This document shows positions 18,111 to 26,207 of a stretch of DNA of 64,000 nucleotides, piece after piece. Origin of the DNA: Janthinobacterium lividum PAMC 25724 (lineage in GTDB: Bacteria > Pseudomonadota > Gammaproteobacteria > Burkholderiales > Burkholderiaceae_D). How positions within the stretch are numbered: position 1 is the first letter of the stretch; the number at the start of each line of letters is the position of its first letter. The stretch is taken from assembly GCA_000242815.2 (NCBI GenBank), contig AHHB01000014.1, positions 62,001 through 126,000 of the forward strand, in the 5' to 3' direction. The notes below the pieces were generated by a model. It did no database searches and was not told the DNA's origin. It saw nothing but the letters and a program-made list of their open reading frames with translations. Position numbers and translations under genes: made by a program.

Positions 18111-20369
18111 ATGTTTTCGATCCGTGCCGTCCTGGCAGCAGGCTGCGTGGCGGCGCTGTGCGCCTTGCCGCACGCTGGCGCCAGCGACAACTCTCCCCCT
18201 GCTGCCGTTTCTTCCCCGGCAGCCGCTCTGGAGCTGTCCGCGCCCGCGCGCCCGCGCATCGCCCTGGTGCTGTCAGGCGGTGGCGCGCGCGGTCTTGCGC
18301 ATATCGGCGTATTGAAAGTACTGCAGGAGCTGCATGTGCCGATCGACATGGTGGTTGGCACCAGCATGGGTGGCGTGGTGGGCGGTGCGTATGCGGCCGG
18401 CGCTTCCGTGGCGGACCTGGAAACGATGGCGCGCGAGACCAACTGGGCGCGCGTGGTAGCCGACCGGCCGCCGCGTGACGAACTGGCGTTCCGCCGTCGT
18501 GAGGAAGATTTATTGTTGCCGTCGCGCTTGGAGTTTGGCACCAGCCGCAACGGCATTTCCACGCCGCCGGCGGCGGCCAGCAATGCGGCGCTGGAAATGG
18601 CGCTGAACCGCTTGCTGCCGGCCGGCATGCGCGATCGCCCGGCCAGCCAACTGCCGCTGCCCTTTCGTTCGGTGGCCTCCGACCTGGTCAATGGCGAACT
18701 GGTGGAACTGGTCGACACGCCGCTGTTCCTGTCGATGCGCGCCTCGCTTGCCGTGCCGGGCGTGTTCGCCCCGGTGCGCGTGAATAATCGCCTGGTGGTC
18801 GATGGCGGCCTGGTGCGCAACCTGCCCGTCGACATGGCGCGCGCCATGGGCGCGGACATTATCATCGCCGTCAACGTGGGCACGCCGCTGGCGCCGGAAA
18901 AAGAGTTGGGCAGCGCCATCGGCGTGGCGCAGCAGATGCTGCAGATTCTCACGGAGCAGAATGTGCAGCGCTCGCTCAAGGAACTGGAGGCGCAAGATAT
19001 CCTCGTGGCGCCAGATCTGACGGGCGTGAGTTTCCTCGACTTTGAGAATTACGCGCGCGCCATGCGCGCCGGTGAACAGGCGGCGCAGGCCTTGGCTTCC
19101 CGCCTGGCACCGCTGTCCCTGCCGCCGCAACAGTACGCAGCGCGCGAGCAGTTGCGCCTGGCGGCACCGGCCTTGCTGGACGTGGCCCTGCCGCTCGTGC
19201 GCCTGGCCGTGGAGAGCGAAGGCGATATCAATCCGCGCATCTTGCAGGCGCAATCGGGCCTGGTGGAAGGGCAGATGGTGAACCAGGAAGATGTGCTCAA
19301 GGTGGCGACCAAGCTGTATGGTCGGGGCGACTTGGCGCGCGTCGAGACGCAAGTGGTCGATGCTGGCGACCAGCGCGCCGTGACCATCAAGGCAGTCGAA
19401 GCACCGTGGGCCAGCAGCCGCCTGCGCGTGGGCCTGGAAATGGCCAGTGATTTCAGGGATAGCAATACCTTTGCCCTGAAGCTGTTGCATGTGCGCTCGA
19501 ATTTGAACAGCTGGGGTGGTGAATTGCGCAGCATGGTGCAGATCGGCACCACGCGCAACTTCGGGGTACAGTACTGGCAGCCGCTCGGTGCCGGCAACCC
19601 GTGGTACATCGCCCCGTCGATCCAGTACAGCTCGCAGGCGGTCGATCTGTTCGACAAGGGACGGCGCAATGCGCGCGTCGCCTACAGCGGCCAGAGCACC
19701 AGCCTGGTGCTGGGGCACCAGTTCGGTTTCTGGGGCAATCTGCAGTTGGGCGTCACGCGCAGCGAAGTCAAGGCGGACATTAGCATCCCCGCCGACCCTG
19801 CCTATCCCAAGGAGCGTTCACTGGGCACCAACCAGTTCGTCCAGTTCCGCGTTGACACGCTCGATTCGCCCGGCTTCCCCACGCGCGGCGCGCTGTTGGA
19901 TGCCACCTGGACGCGCGCCTCGACCACCGGCTCGGGCGAGTCGGGCCTGGGGCGTTCCGCCATCACCGGCCTGCAGGCGTTTGGCAGCGGCAACTGGGCC
20001 GGCCACGTGTATGGCGAATGGGCGCGTGCGCAGCGCGGCGAGGCGCCGCTCAGCCTGGGCGGCTTCCTGCGCCTGTCCGGTACGCAGTTCGAGTCGGTGA
20101 CTGGGCGCAGCGTGGCCCTGGCGCGCTTCGTGATGGCGCGCCGCATCGCTTCCCTGCCCAGCACCCTGGGCGGGGCCGTGCGAGCCGGCTTTTCATTGGA
20201 AATGGGCGGTGGCTTTGATCAGAGCGAGCGCTGGAAAGCCAGCAAGTTCACGCAGGCCAGCAGTGCTTTCATTTCCGTCGATACGCGCTTCGGTCCTGTG
20301 TACGTGGCGTCGGGCGCATCGAAGGGCGGCGAGAGCACGCTTTATCTATTCCTGGGCCCGGTCTGGTAA
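18111..20369 (+). CDS. Patatin-like phospholipase with POTRA and beta-barrel (type Vd, PlpD-like)
   Basis: A 752-residue protein. A signal peptide (residues 1-24) precedes a patatin lipase domain (about 45-300). That domain has the oxyanion loop GGGARGLAHIG, nucleophile elbow GTSMGG and catalytic DGG in VVDGGLVRNLP. A POTRA-like linker (about 355-430) and a C-terminal 16-strand Omp85-type barrel (about 440-752) follow, ending YLFLGPVW with a terminal aromatic residue. This is the PlpD architecture, in which the barrel exports the attached lipase to the cell surface. It begins 70 bases after gspC. AGGAG lies six bases before the ATG. It may be cotranscribed with the T2SS, though it should not need it. 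Confidence 0.92.
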   Translation: MFSIRAVLAAGCVAALCALPHAGASDNSPPAAVSSPAAALELSAPARPRIALVLSGGGARGLAHIGVLKVLQELHVPIDMVVGTSMGGVVGGAYAAGASVADLETMARETNWARVVADRPPRDELAFRRREEDLLLPSRLEFGTSRNGISTPPAAASNAALEMALNRLLPAGMRDRPASQLPLPFRSVASDLVNGELVELVDTPLFLSMRASLAVPGVFAPVRVNNRLVVDGGLVRNLPVDMARAMGADIIIAVNVGTPLAPEKELGSAIGVAQQMLQILTEQNVQRSLKELEAQDILVAPDLTGVSFLDFENYARAMRAGEQAAQALASRLAPLSLPPQQYAAREQLRLAAPALLDVALPLVRLAVESEGDINPRILQAQSGLVEGQMVNQEDVLKVATKLYGRGDLARVETQVVDAGDQRAVTIKAVEAPWASSRLRVGLEMASDFRDSNTFALKLLHVRSNLNSWGGELRSMVQIGTTRNFGVQYWQPLGAGNPWYIAPSIQYSSQAVDLFDKGRRNARVAYSGQSTSLVLGHQFGFWGNLQLGVTRSEVKADISIPADPAYPKERSLGTNQFVQFRVDTLDSPGFPTRGALLDATWTRASTTGSGESGLGRSAITGLQAFGSGNWAGHVYGEWARAQRGEAPLSLGGFLRLSGTQFESVTGRSVALARFVMARRIASLPSTLGGAVRAGFSLEMGGGFDQSERWKASKFTQASSAFISVDTRFGPVYVASGASKGGESTLYLFLGPVW

Positions 20370-21127
20370 GGCGCCGCCGGGGCGGTAGGCGCCGTGCTGC
20401 GGCGCAGGGCCGTGAAGGCGGCAAATTCCCATGAGCGAAAGCCCAGTAGCAGGGTAAAGCCATCGCGCTCGGCGGGTGCCAGGCGCCGGTCATTCTGGTG
20501 CAGTCGCGCCAGTTCCTCGGCCAACTGGCGTATCTTTTGCACCAGCTCCTGCGCGCTCGACAGTGACAGGCGTGCCGGAATGCACATCAGGGTTTCGCCG
20601 GCGCCGTCAAAATGCCCGCTGAAATAATCGGCCACCACGTGTGCGCGGAAGTACTGCTGCACCGGACCGTCGGCCAGCCAGTGGAAGGCGTTCGAGACGC
20701 GCAGGCTGTAGCGGTTCAGCGGTTTGAGTTCGATCAAGCCCAGCCGGTCCAGTTCGGCCAGGCAGACGATGCATTCGGCCTGCGTCAGCGCATACGTTTC
20801 CACCACCTGCTCCAGGCTCCAGTGACCGAGGCAGCAGATTGCCACCAGCAGCAGGCGCGGATGCGCCACCAGCGACTTTTCCTGCACCAGGGTGAGCGTG
20901 TCGGCATGCGGCGTGATGTCGGCCGCGTCGCGCAGCACGTCTTCCATGGCGATGCCCGATGTCTTGCAGATCAGGGCCAGGCGCGACAGCGACATATCAT
21001 GCTGGCCAAACATGCGTTTGACGCTCGATTCGCTCATGCCGATGCGTTCGGCCAGTACCTTGTACGTGATGCCGGCGGCGCGCAGTTGGGTGCGCAGCAC
21101 GCGCAAGACCAGCTCAGGTGAACTCAC
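20342..21127 (-). CDS. XRE-family transcriptional regulator
   Basis: A 261-residue DNA-binding protein. The N-terminal helix-turn-helix (about residues 6-60) includes LAERIGMSESSVKRMFGQHDMSLSRLALIC, a Cro/C1-like fold. The remaining 200 residues have no domain I recognise; they contain a winged-helix-like LTQAECIVCLAELDRLGLIEL stretch. The GTG start at 21127 is chosen because AAGGAT lies just upstream and the helix begins soon after; longer readings lack family sequence. Its 3' end overlaps the patatin gene tail by 28 bases, convergent. A triple half-site lies in its own promoter region, suggesting autoregulation. Confidence 0.82.
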   Translation of the reverse strand: MSSPELVLRVLRTQLRAAGITYKVLAERIGMSESSVKRMFGQHDMSLSRLALICKTSGIAMEDVLRDAADITPHADTLTLVQEKSLVAHPRLLLVAICCLGHWSLEQVVETYALTQAECIVCLAELDRLGLIELKPLNRYSLRVSNAFHWLADGPVQQYFRAHVVADYFSGHFDGAGETLMCIPARLSLSSAQELVQKIRQLAEELARLHQNDRRLAPAERDGFTLLLGFRSWEFAAFTALRRSTAPTAPAAPYQTGPRNR

Positions 21128-21151
21128 GAGATATCCTTTTTTACAAGTTTG

Positions 21152-21178
21152 GTAGCGGGTGACGCTACAAAATGTAGC
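21152..21178. promoter_or_regulatory. Overlapping dyads upstream of the XRE regulator
   Basis: GTAGCG, five bases, CGCTAC (21152-21168), then the overlapping perfect dyad GCTACA-AAA-TGTAGC (21164-21178). This gives three regularly spaced half-sites about ten bases apart, lying 25-51 bases before the GTG start. It is a candidate autoregulatory operator. Confidence 0.5.
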
Positions 21179-21213
21179 CCTTAATGACACTTTGCACAAG
21201 ATGATAGTACTTT

Positions 21214-21500
21214 TTGGCAAAAGCGATGACACTCCCGCTTGTGGCTCGCGCAGCGCGCTACAAGCAGGCAATGCGTACACTGGCAGAGCTTATCTATCAA
21301 GGTCGATCGCTTGGCTTGGGCGGCGGTTCAGACAAGAAGAACAAGGCAGGCCTGAGCTGCGGCATCGGCGCGGCGTATGCGCTGAACCAGAACGGGTCGC
21401 TGCACCTCGACTGTGACCACGTGCCCGTCAAGTACAACAGCATGCAACGACGAAGGTCGACATTTTTCGCTGGGCGCTTCCTACCGTTACTATGGGGGGC
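21214..21500 (+). pseudogene. Remnant of an outer-membrane beta-barrel protein (OmpA/OmpW-like)
   Basis: One frame reads GIGAAYALNQNGSLHLD then HVPVKYNS. A change of frame near 21445 gives HFSLGASYRYYGG. Together these look like alternating beta-strands of a small outer-membrane barrel with its typical closing strand. The 5' part of a barrel gene is missing, there is a cysteine where an aromatic is expected, and no proper stop follows the last strand. I read it as a decayed 3' fragment. It fills most of the gap between the regulator and the hslU cluster; the rest, 21501-21643, shows only a GGACGCCC hairpin (21526-21548) without a T-run. Confidence 0.6.
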
Positions 21501-21643
21501 GGTCAGCAGACGATGGCCTGATGGCGGACGCCCTTGAACGGGGTGTCCGCAGGCGGCCTAAAGTGACCAAGGCGGCGTTGCACGGCCTCGCCGTATTATC
21601 CATACTGTCTTCGTCCATGCGCCTTGTCCTGGACATGTTGAGA

Positions 21644-21838
21644 TCAGTCTTTGACGTCGACTTTCAGCAGCAATTTCGCCAGCAGGCGTTTTTCCTGCTG
21701 GCGCTGGCCCGATACGCTTTTCACGTGCGCCCCGGCGGCGCGCTTGCCGGCGGCAGTGGCGACCGGATTGCGCGGCTTTTGCGAGGGTTCGACGCGGAAC
21801 TGTATTTTCTGCCGCGTCGCCAAGGCTTTGTTTGCCAC
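21644..21838 (-). CDS. Small very basic protein downstream of hslU
   Basis: A 64-residue, Lys/Arg/Gln-rich protein starting at GTG (MANKALATRQKIQF), with no membrane segment or known domain. It deserves listing because AAGGAAGGGGG lies a few bases before the GTG and the hslU stop is only 18 bases upstream, the layout of an operon gene. The basic composition suggests nucleic-acid or ribosome contact, but that is inference. It could also be a chance reading frame. Confidence 0.5.
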   Translation of the reverse strand: MANKALATRQKIQFRVEPSQKPRNPVATAAGKRAAGAHVKSVSGQRQQEKRLLAKLLLKVDVKD

Positions 21839-21856
21839 CGGGTTCCCCCTTCCTTC

Positions 21857-23221
21857 TTACAGCACGTAGCGCGACAGGTCCTCGTTGACCGACAGCGCTT
21901 CCAGGCGTTCATTCACGTACGCGGCATCGATCAGCAGCAGGTTTTCCGTGCTGCTGCTGCCTTCGCTGGCCGTAAACGACACTTCTTCCAGCAGCTTTTC
22001 CATCACCGTATGCAGACGGCGCGCACCGATGTTTTCCGTGCGCTCGTTGACCGAATAGGCGATTTCCGCCAGGCGCGTGATGCCTTCCGGCGCGAATTGC
22101 AGCGTCAGGTTTTCCGTCGCCAGCAAGGCTGTGTACTGCATCGTCAGGCAGGCGTCAGTGCTGGTCAAAATGCGCTCGAAATCCGAGATCGACAGCGATT
22201 CCAGTTCCACGCGAATCGGGAAACGTCCCTGCAGTTCGGGAATCAGGTCCGACGGTTTCGACAAGTGGAAGGCGCCCGAGGCAATGAACAGGATGTGGTC
22301 GGTGCGTATCATCCCGTACTTGGTGTTGACGGTCGTGCCTTCGACCAGCGGCAGCAGGTCGCGCTGCACGCCTGCGCGCGAGACGTCGGCACCGCCCGAT
22401 TCCGAGCGCGAGGCGATCTTGTCGATTTCATCGAGGAAGACGATGCCGTTCTGCTCAACGTTCTGGATGGCCTTCTGCTTGAGCTCATCTTCGTTGACCA
22501 GCTTGGCCGCTTCTTCCTCGACCAGCAGTTTCAAGGCTTCTGCGATTTTGACCTTGCGCGCTTTCTTGCGCTGCCCGCCCACGCCCGAGAACATGGACTT
22601 GATCTGCTCCGTCATCTCTTCCATGCCCGGCGGTGCCATGATTTCCATCTGCGGGCCCGCCTCGGCCAACTCGATCTCGATTTCCTTGTCATCGAGTTCG
22701 CCCTGGCGCAGGCGCTTGCGGAAGGTCTGGCGCGTACTGTCGCCGCTGCCGCTGCCGCTGTCCACGGCGGCTGGCGTATTCGGCGTGAAGCCGAAGTCGC
22801 GTGCTGGCGGCACGAGGATGTCGATGATGCGGTCTTCCGCCGCATCCTCGGCGCGTGCGCGTACTTTCTTCATCTCCAATGCGCGCGTCTGCTTGATGCC
22901 GATGTCGATCAGGTCGCGGATGATGGTGTCGACGTCGCGCCCCACATAGCCCACTTCCGTGAACTTGGTCGCCTCGATCTTGATGAACGGTGCCTCCGCC
23001 AGCTTGGCCAGGCGGCGCGCGATTTCCGTCTTGCCGACACCCGTCGGGCCGATCATGAGGATGTTCTTGGGCGTGATTTCATGGCGCAGGGGCTCGGCCA
23101 CCTGTTGCCGGCGCCAGCGGTTGCGCAGGGCGATGGCGACGGCGCGCTTGGCCTTGGCCTGGCCCACCACGTGCTTGTCGAGTTCGGTGACGATTTCCGA
23201 CGGTGTCATGTTCATGATCAT
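21857..23221 (-). CDS. hslU: ATP-dependent protease ATPase subunit HslU
   Basis: A 454-residue AAA+ unfoldase of the HslUV protease, which degrades misfolded and regulatory proteins. Walker A is [14 protein letters not shown] (about residue 54), followed by the pore motif GYVGRD. Walker B is [10 protein letters not shown]. The I-domain insertion (about 110-235) holds the DSGSGSGDS and MAPPGMEEM stretches. The C-terminus SRYVL docks into HslV. Internal ATGs at codons 3 and 5 are alternative starts. It lies 37 bases after hslV. Confidence 0.97.
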   Translation of the reverse strand: MIMNMTPSEIVTELDKHVVGQAKAKRAVAIALRNRWRRQQVAEPLRHEITPKNILMIGPTGVGKTEIARRLAKLAEAPFIKIEATKFTEVGYVGRDVDTIIRDLIDIGIKQTRALEMKKVRARAEDAAEDRIIDILVPPARDFGFTPNTPAAVDSGSGSGDSTRQTFRKRLRQGELDDKEIEIELAEAGPQMEIMAPPGMEEMTEQIKSMFSGVGGQRKKARKVKIAEALKLLVEEEAAKLVNEDELKQKAIQNVEQNGIVFLDEIDKIASRSESGGADVSRAGVQRDLLPLVEGTTVNTKYGMIRTDHILFIASGAFHLSKPSDLIPELQGRFPIRVELESLSISDFERILTSTDACLTMQYTALLATENLTLQFAPEGITRLAEIAYSVNERTENIGARRLHTVMEKLLEEVSFTASEGSSSTENLLLIDAAYVNERLEALSVNEDLSRYVL

Positions 23222-23258
23222 AATTGGCTTTCTATTCTTTGCTCAGGCACGCTCAGGT

Positions 23259-23795
23259 TTAGTCTAAGGTCTCGATAATGTGGGACATATTCGTATAAAT
23301 GCACAGCTCGGCGGCGATGGTCAGCGATTTCTTGACCACTTCGGCTGGCGATAAGTCCGTGTTTTCCTGTAGTGCCTTGGCGGCCGACTGGGCGTAGGTG
23401 CCGCCCGAGCCGATGGCGCCGATGCCATCTTCCGGTTCCAGCACGTCGCCATTGCCCGTGATGACCAGGGTCGACTCGCTGTCGGCCACCAGCAGCATCG
23501 CTTCCAGGCGCCGCAGCACGCGGTCGGTGCGCCAGTCCTTGGCCAGTTCGACCGAGGCACGCAGCAGGTTGCCCTGGTGTTTTTCCAGCTTGCCTTCAAA
23601 ACGGTCAAGCAGCGTGAAGGCATCGGCGGTGCCGCCGGCAAAGCCGACCAGGACTTTGCCCTGATACAACTTACGCACTTTGCGGGCCGTGCCCTTCATG
23701 ACGATGTTACCCAACGTTACCTGGCCGTCGCCGCCCAGCGCGACTTGCTTGCCGCGCCGGACGCAGAGGATGGTGGTGCCGTGAAATTGTTCCAT
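23259..23795 (-). CDS. hslV: ATP-dependent protease peptidase subunit HslV
   Basis: A 178-residue Ntn-hydrolase forming a double hexamer. The short propeptide MEQFHG precedes the catalytic Thr in [23 protein letters not shown]. The lysine and glycine motifs [20 protein letters not shown] and [16 protein letters not shown] are present. It is the first gene of the hslVU unit and is driven by the heat-shock promoter at 23858-23885. Confidence 0.97.
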   Translation of the reverse strand: MEQFHGTTILCVRRGKQVALGGDGQVTLGNIVMKGTARKVRKLYQGKVLVGFAGGTADAFTLLDRFEGKLEKHQGNLLRASVELAKDWRTDRVLRRLEAMLLVADSESTLVITGNGDVLEPEDGIGAIGSGGTYAQSAAKALQENTDLSPAEVVKKSLTIAAELCIYTNMSHIIETLD

Positions 23796-23857
23796 AGTGA
23801 CCTCAAAAGATTCGTGCCGATGCGTGCAGCGTCATGCGGTGCGCGCCCATGGCATAA

Positions 23858-23885
23858 AAATGGGGATGGAAAAGGCAATTGCAAG
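23858..23885 (-). promoter_or_regulatory. Sigma-32 heat-shock promoter of hslVU
   Basis: On the minus strand CTTGCAA, 13 bases, CCCCATTT. The E. coli RpoH consensus is CTTGAAA, 11-16 bases, CCCCATNT, so one base of the -35 differs and the -10 is perfect. The -10 ends 63 bases before the hslV ATG. HslVU is a classical RpoH regulon member. Confidence 0.85.
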
Positions 23886-23933
23886 CGGCACTTGCCGCTG
23901 CCCGGCCTGCTACCGTGTCGTCGGCGCAGGACG

Positions 23934-23968
23934 AAAAAAAAGCACGCAACGCAGGTTGTGTGCTTTTT
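23934..23968 (-). terminator. Rho-independent terminator of dksA
   Basis: On the minus strand, a 14-bp stem (AAAAAGCACACAAC with one G-T wobble), loop CTGC, and an eight-T run. It lies 45 bases after the dksA stop and just upstream of the hslV promoter, insulating the two units. Confidence 0.85.
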
Positions 23969-24012
23969 CGCCATTGCGCGGTCGACGGGGCGGTTGCGCA
24001 AGGGAGGGGCGA

Positions 24013-24465
24013 TCAGTCGCCGTACAGTTTTTGCTTCAGTTCGCGCCGTTGCTGGGCTTCCAGCGACAGGGTGGCGGTCGGACGGGCGATCAGGCGCGGG
24101 ATGCCGATAGGCTCGCCCGTTTCTTCGCACCAGCCATAGTCGCCGCCATCGATGCTGGCGATCGATTGCTGTACTTTCTTCAGCAATTTGCGTTCGCGGT
24201 CGCGCGTGCGCAGTTCCAGCGCATGCTCTTCCTCGATGGTGGCGCGGTCGGCAGGGTCCGGGACCAGCACGGTTTCACGCAAGTGTTCCGTGGTTTCGCC
24301 GGCGTTTTTCAGCAAGTCTTTTTCGAGCTGCTGCAGGCGCGCCTTGAAGAATGCCAGTTGTGCCGGATTCATGTAGTCATCTTCGCTCATGGCGCGAATT
24401 TGGTCTTCGCTGATGAGAGGGATGTCTTGGTTGGCGGCCGGGGTCGATTTATTAGTTTTGGTCAT
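24013..24465 (-). CDS. dksA: DksA-type RNA polymerase-binding protein, zinc ligands mostly lost
   Basis: A 150-residue protein of the DksA/TraR family, which enters the RNA polymerase secondary channel and, with ppGpp, retunes promoters. The coiled-coil tip DPADRAT keeps the two catalytic aspartates. In the C-terminal module, E. coli has CxxC...CxxC; here the positions read WCEET and LSLEA, so only the first Cys remains. Such cysteine-poor forms are known to work without zinc. The start MTKTNKS follows AAGG at normal spacing. A COG0523 GTPase lies upstream on the same strand, with a 480-base gap. Confidence 0.93.
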   Translation of the reverse strand: MTKTNKSTPAANQDIPLISEDQIRAMSEDDYMNPAQLAFFKARLQQLEKDLLKNAGETTEHLRETVLVPDPADRATIEEEHALELRTRDRERKLLKKVQQSIASIDGGDYGWCEETGEPIGIPRLIARPTATLSLEAQQRRELKQKLYGD

Positions 24466-24946
24466 AACTTCGCTTACCTTCGATACGACAGAGTTTTCAA
24501 ATTGATCAGTTGATGCGGCGATGCCGAGCAACTGTACAGGTTCCGCTGGGCATTGCTGTCCGGATGTACTGCTTGCGACCTTGGCTTGCCGGCGAAAGCC
24601 AGAACTACTGGCCGGCTATGGTGCCATGTTGATAACTTTTTACCGCTCTATGCCGGTCGCGCTATGCGCGCGACAACGCGCGTGTTGGGTGGATCGCTTG
24701 CATGCCTGGCATGTGGCCAGCGGCAGTTTGCCAGCATTTCATGACAGGCCTACGACATGGGCCGTTTTCGTCGCTGATTTTGGCACGCTTTGCCTTATAT
24801 TGCCATCCCGATTTGTTGACTAGCCGATCAGAGACGGCCACTTGTTGGTTTATGCCAGCAAGATGGGTGCCGGGTGGCGGGAAAGCGTGCTTAACTTTCC
24901 CTTTTGTTTCTGCTTTGCAAACGATACTTTGCAAAACCCGGCTAGT
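24466..24946. other. 481-base intergenic region before dksA
   Basis: No reading frame looks coding. On the minus strand, just after the GTPase gene, TTTGCAAAG occurs twice, separated by five bases (near 24915-24940). No strong terminator is seen after the GTPase stop. The dksA promoter must lie in the 24466-24620 part, but I see no convincing -35/-10 pair. Confidence 0.5.
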
Positions 24947-26068
24947 TTATACCAAACATTGTTCGAGTCCGCGAATAAAAATGTCTTTTGGTAGATTCTT
25001 GCCAATAAATACCATTTTGCTGCCACGTACTTCATGCTCGCCCCATTTGGCACCCAGGTCGCTACCCATCAGCTGGTGCACGCCCTGGAATACCACCTTG
25101 CGTTCGGCGCCCTGCATCAGCAGCACGCCCTTGTAGCGCAGCATGCGCGGGCCATACACTTGCACCAGGCCGCCGAGGAACTCATCGAGTTTGGCGCTGT
25201 CAAATGGCTGCGTGCTCTTGAAAACAAAGGCGGCGATATCGTCGCTGTGCTGCGCATGGTGGTGGTTCGCGTGGCCGCAATCGGTGGCGCAGGCCGCAGT
25301 GTGCTCATGCTGGTGTTCGTGAGCGTGCTCATCTGTGTGTACATGCCCATGCTCGTGCGCTTTGTTTGCATGCTCGTGCGCTTTGTCGTGATCATGTACG
25401 TGCGCCGTTTCCGTGGCCAGGAAATCCGGGTCCAGTTCCAGCTTTTCATTCAGGTTAAAGCCGCGGATGTCGAGCACTTCGGCCAGCGGCGCGCGGCCGA
25501 AATCGACCTTGGCGATGGGCGCGCGGGGATTGATGCGCTTGAGGCGGCGCGTCAGCGTGGCCACGTCGGCTTCAATGACGAGGTCGGTTTTCGACAACAG
25601 CAGCTTGTCGGCAAAACCTACTTGCCGTTGGGCTTCCTCGTATTCATCGAGTTGCTTCATGGCATGGCGGGCATCGACCACGGTGATAATGGCGTCGAGC
25701 ATGTAGTGGCTGCCCACTTCTTCATCGACAAAGAAGGTCTGCGCCACGGGACCGGGATTGGCCAGGCCTGTCGTTTCGATGACGACGCGGTCAAACGCCA
25801 ACAGGCCGGCGTCGCGCTTGCGCGCCAGTTCCGTCAGGCCCACGATCAGGTCGCCGCGCACGGTGCAGCAGATGCAGCCGTTGTTCATCTCGATGATGTG
25901 CTCGTTACTATCTTGCACCAGGATTTCATTGTCGATGTTTTCCTGGCCGAACTCGTTTTCGATCACGGCGATGCGCATGCCATGCTCTTCCTGCAGTATG
26001 CGGTTGAGCAAGGTGGTTTTGCCGGCGCCCAGGAAACCGGTGAGGATGGTGGTTGGTATCAGTGCCAT
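24947..26068 (-). CDS. COG0523 (CobW/ZNG1-like) GTPase with His-rich loop
   Basis: A 373-residue G3E-family GTPase. Walker A is GFLGAGKTTLLNRIL (residues 11-25). The metal motif CICC lies in NNGCICCTVRGDL (about residue 65). The ETTGLANPGPV switch and SKTDL specificity motif follow. About residues 205-270 form a His/Asp/Glu-rich stretch with many H-x-H repeats. The CobW C-terminal domain ends the protein. COG0523 proteins insert or buffer metals, often zinc, sometimes cobalt; a zinc role fits the neighbouring cysteine-poor dksA but is inference. I found no clear Zur box in the 140 bases upstream. Confidence 0.9.
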   Translation of the reverse strand: MALIPTTILTGFLGAGKTTLLNRILQEEHGMRIAVIENEFGQENIDNEILVQDSNEHIIEMNNGCICCTVRGDLIVGLTELARKRDAGLLAFDRVVIETTGLANPGPVAQTFFVDEEVGSHYMLDAIITVVDARHAMKQLDEYEEAQRQVGFADKLLLSKTDLVIEADVATLTRRLKRINPRAPIAKVDFGRAPLAEVLDIRGFNLNEKLELDPDFLATETAHVHDHDKAHEHANKAHEHGHVHTDEHAHEHQHEHTAACATDCGHANHHHAQHSDDIAAFVFKSTQPFDSAKLDEFLGGLVQVYGPRMLRYKGVLLMQGAERKVVFQGVHQLMGSDLGAKWGEHEVRGSKMVFIGKNLPKDIFIRGLEQCLV

Positions 26069-26207
26069 GAAGGATGCCTATGCTGTAATCGATGGTGCCA
26101 CCGCGCAAGCGGAAGAATGCGGACGATTATGCCGGAATTTTGCAAAGGCTTGCAAATACGCGCCCATCCGCTTGATATTGATCATGCTAGCCCGTGGGGG
26201 CAAGTGC

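Noticed and set aside
21413-23278. 621-codon open frame antisense to hslU
   Set aside because: A shadow of hslU third-position GC; only its first few codons carry meaning, as part of the barrel-protein remnant.
26069-26207. Zur box upstream of the COG0523 GTPase
   Set aside because: No AT-rich palindrome of the GTTATAnnATAAC type is visible, so zinc control is not claimed.
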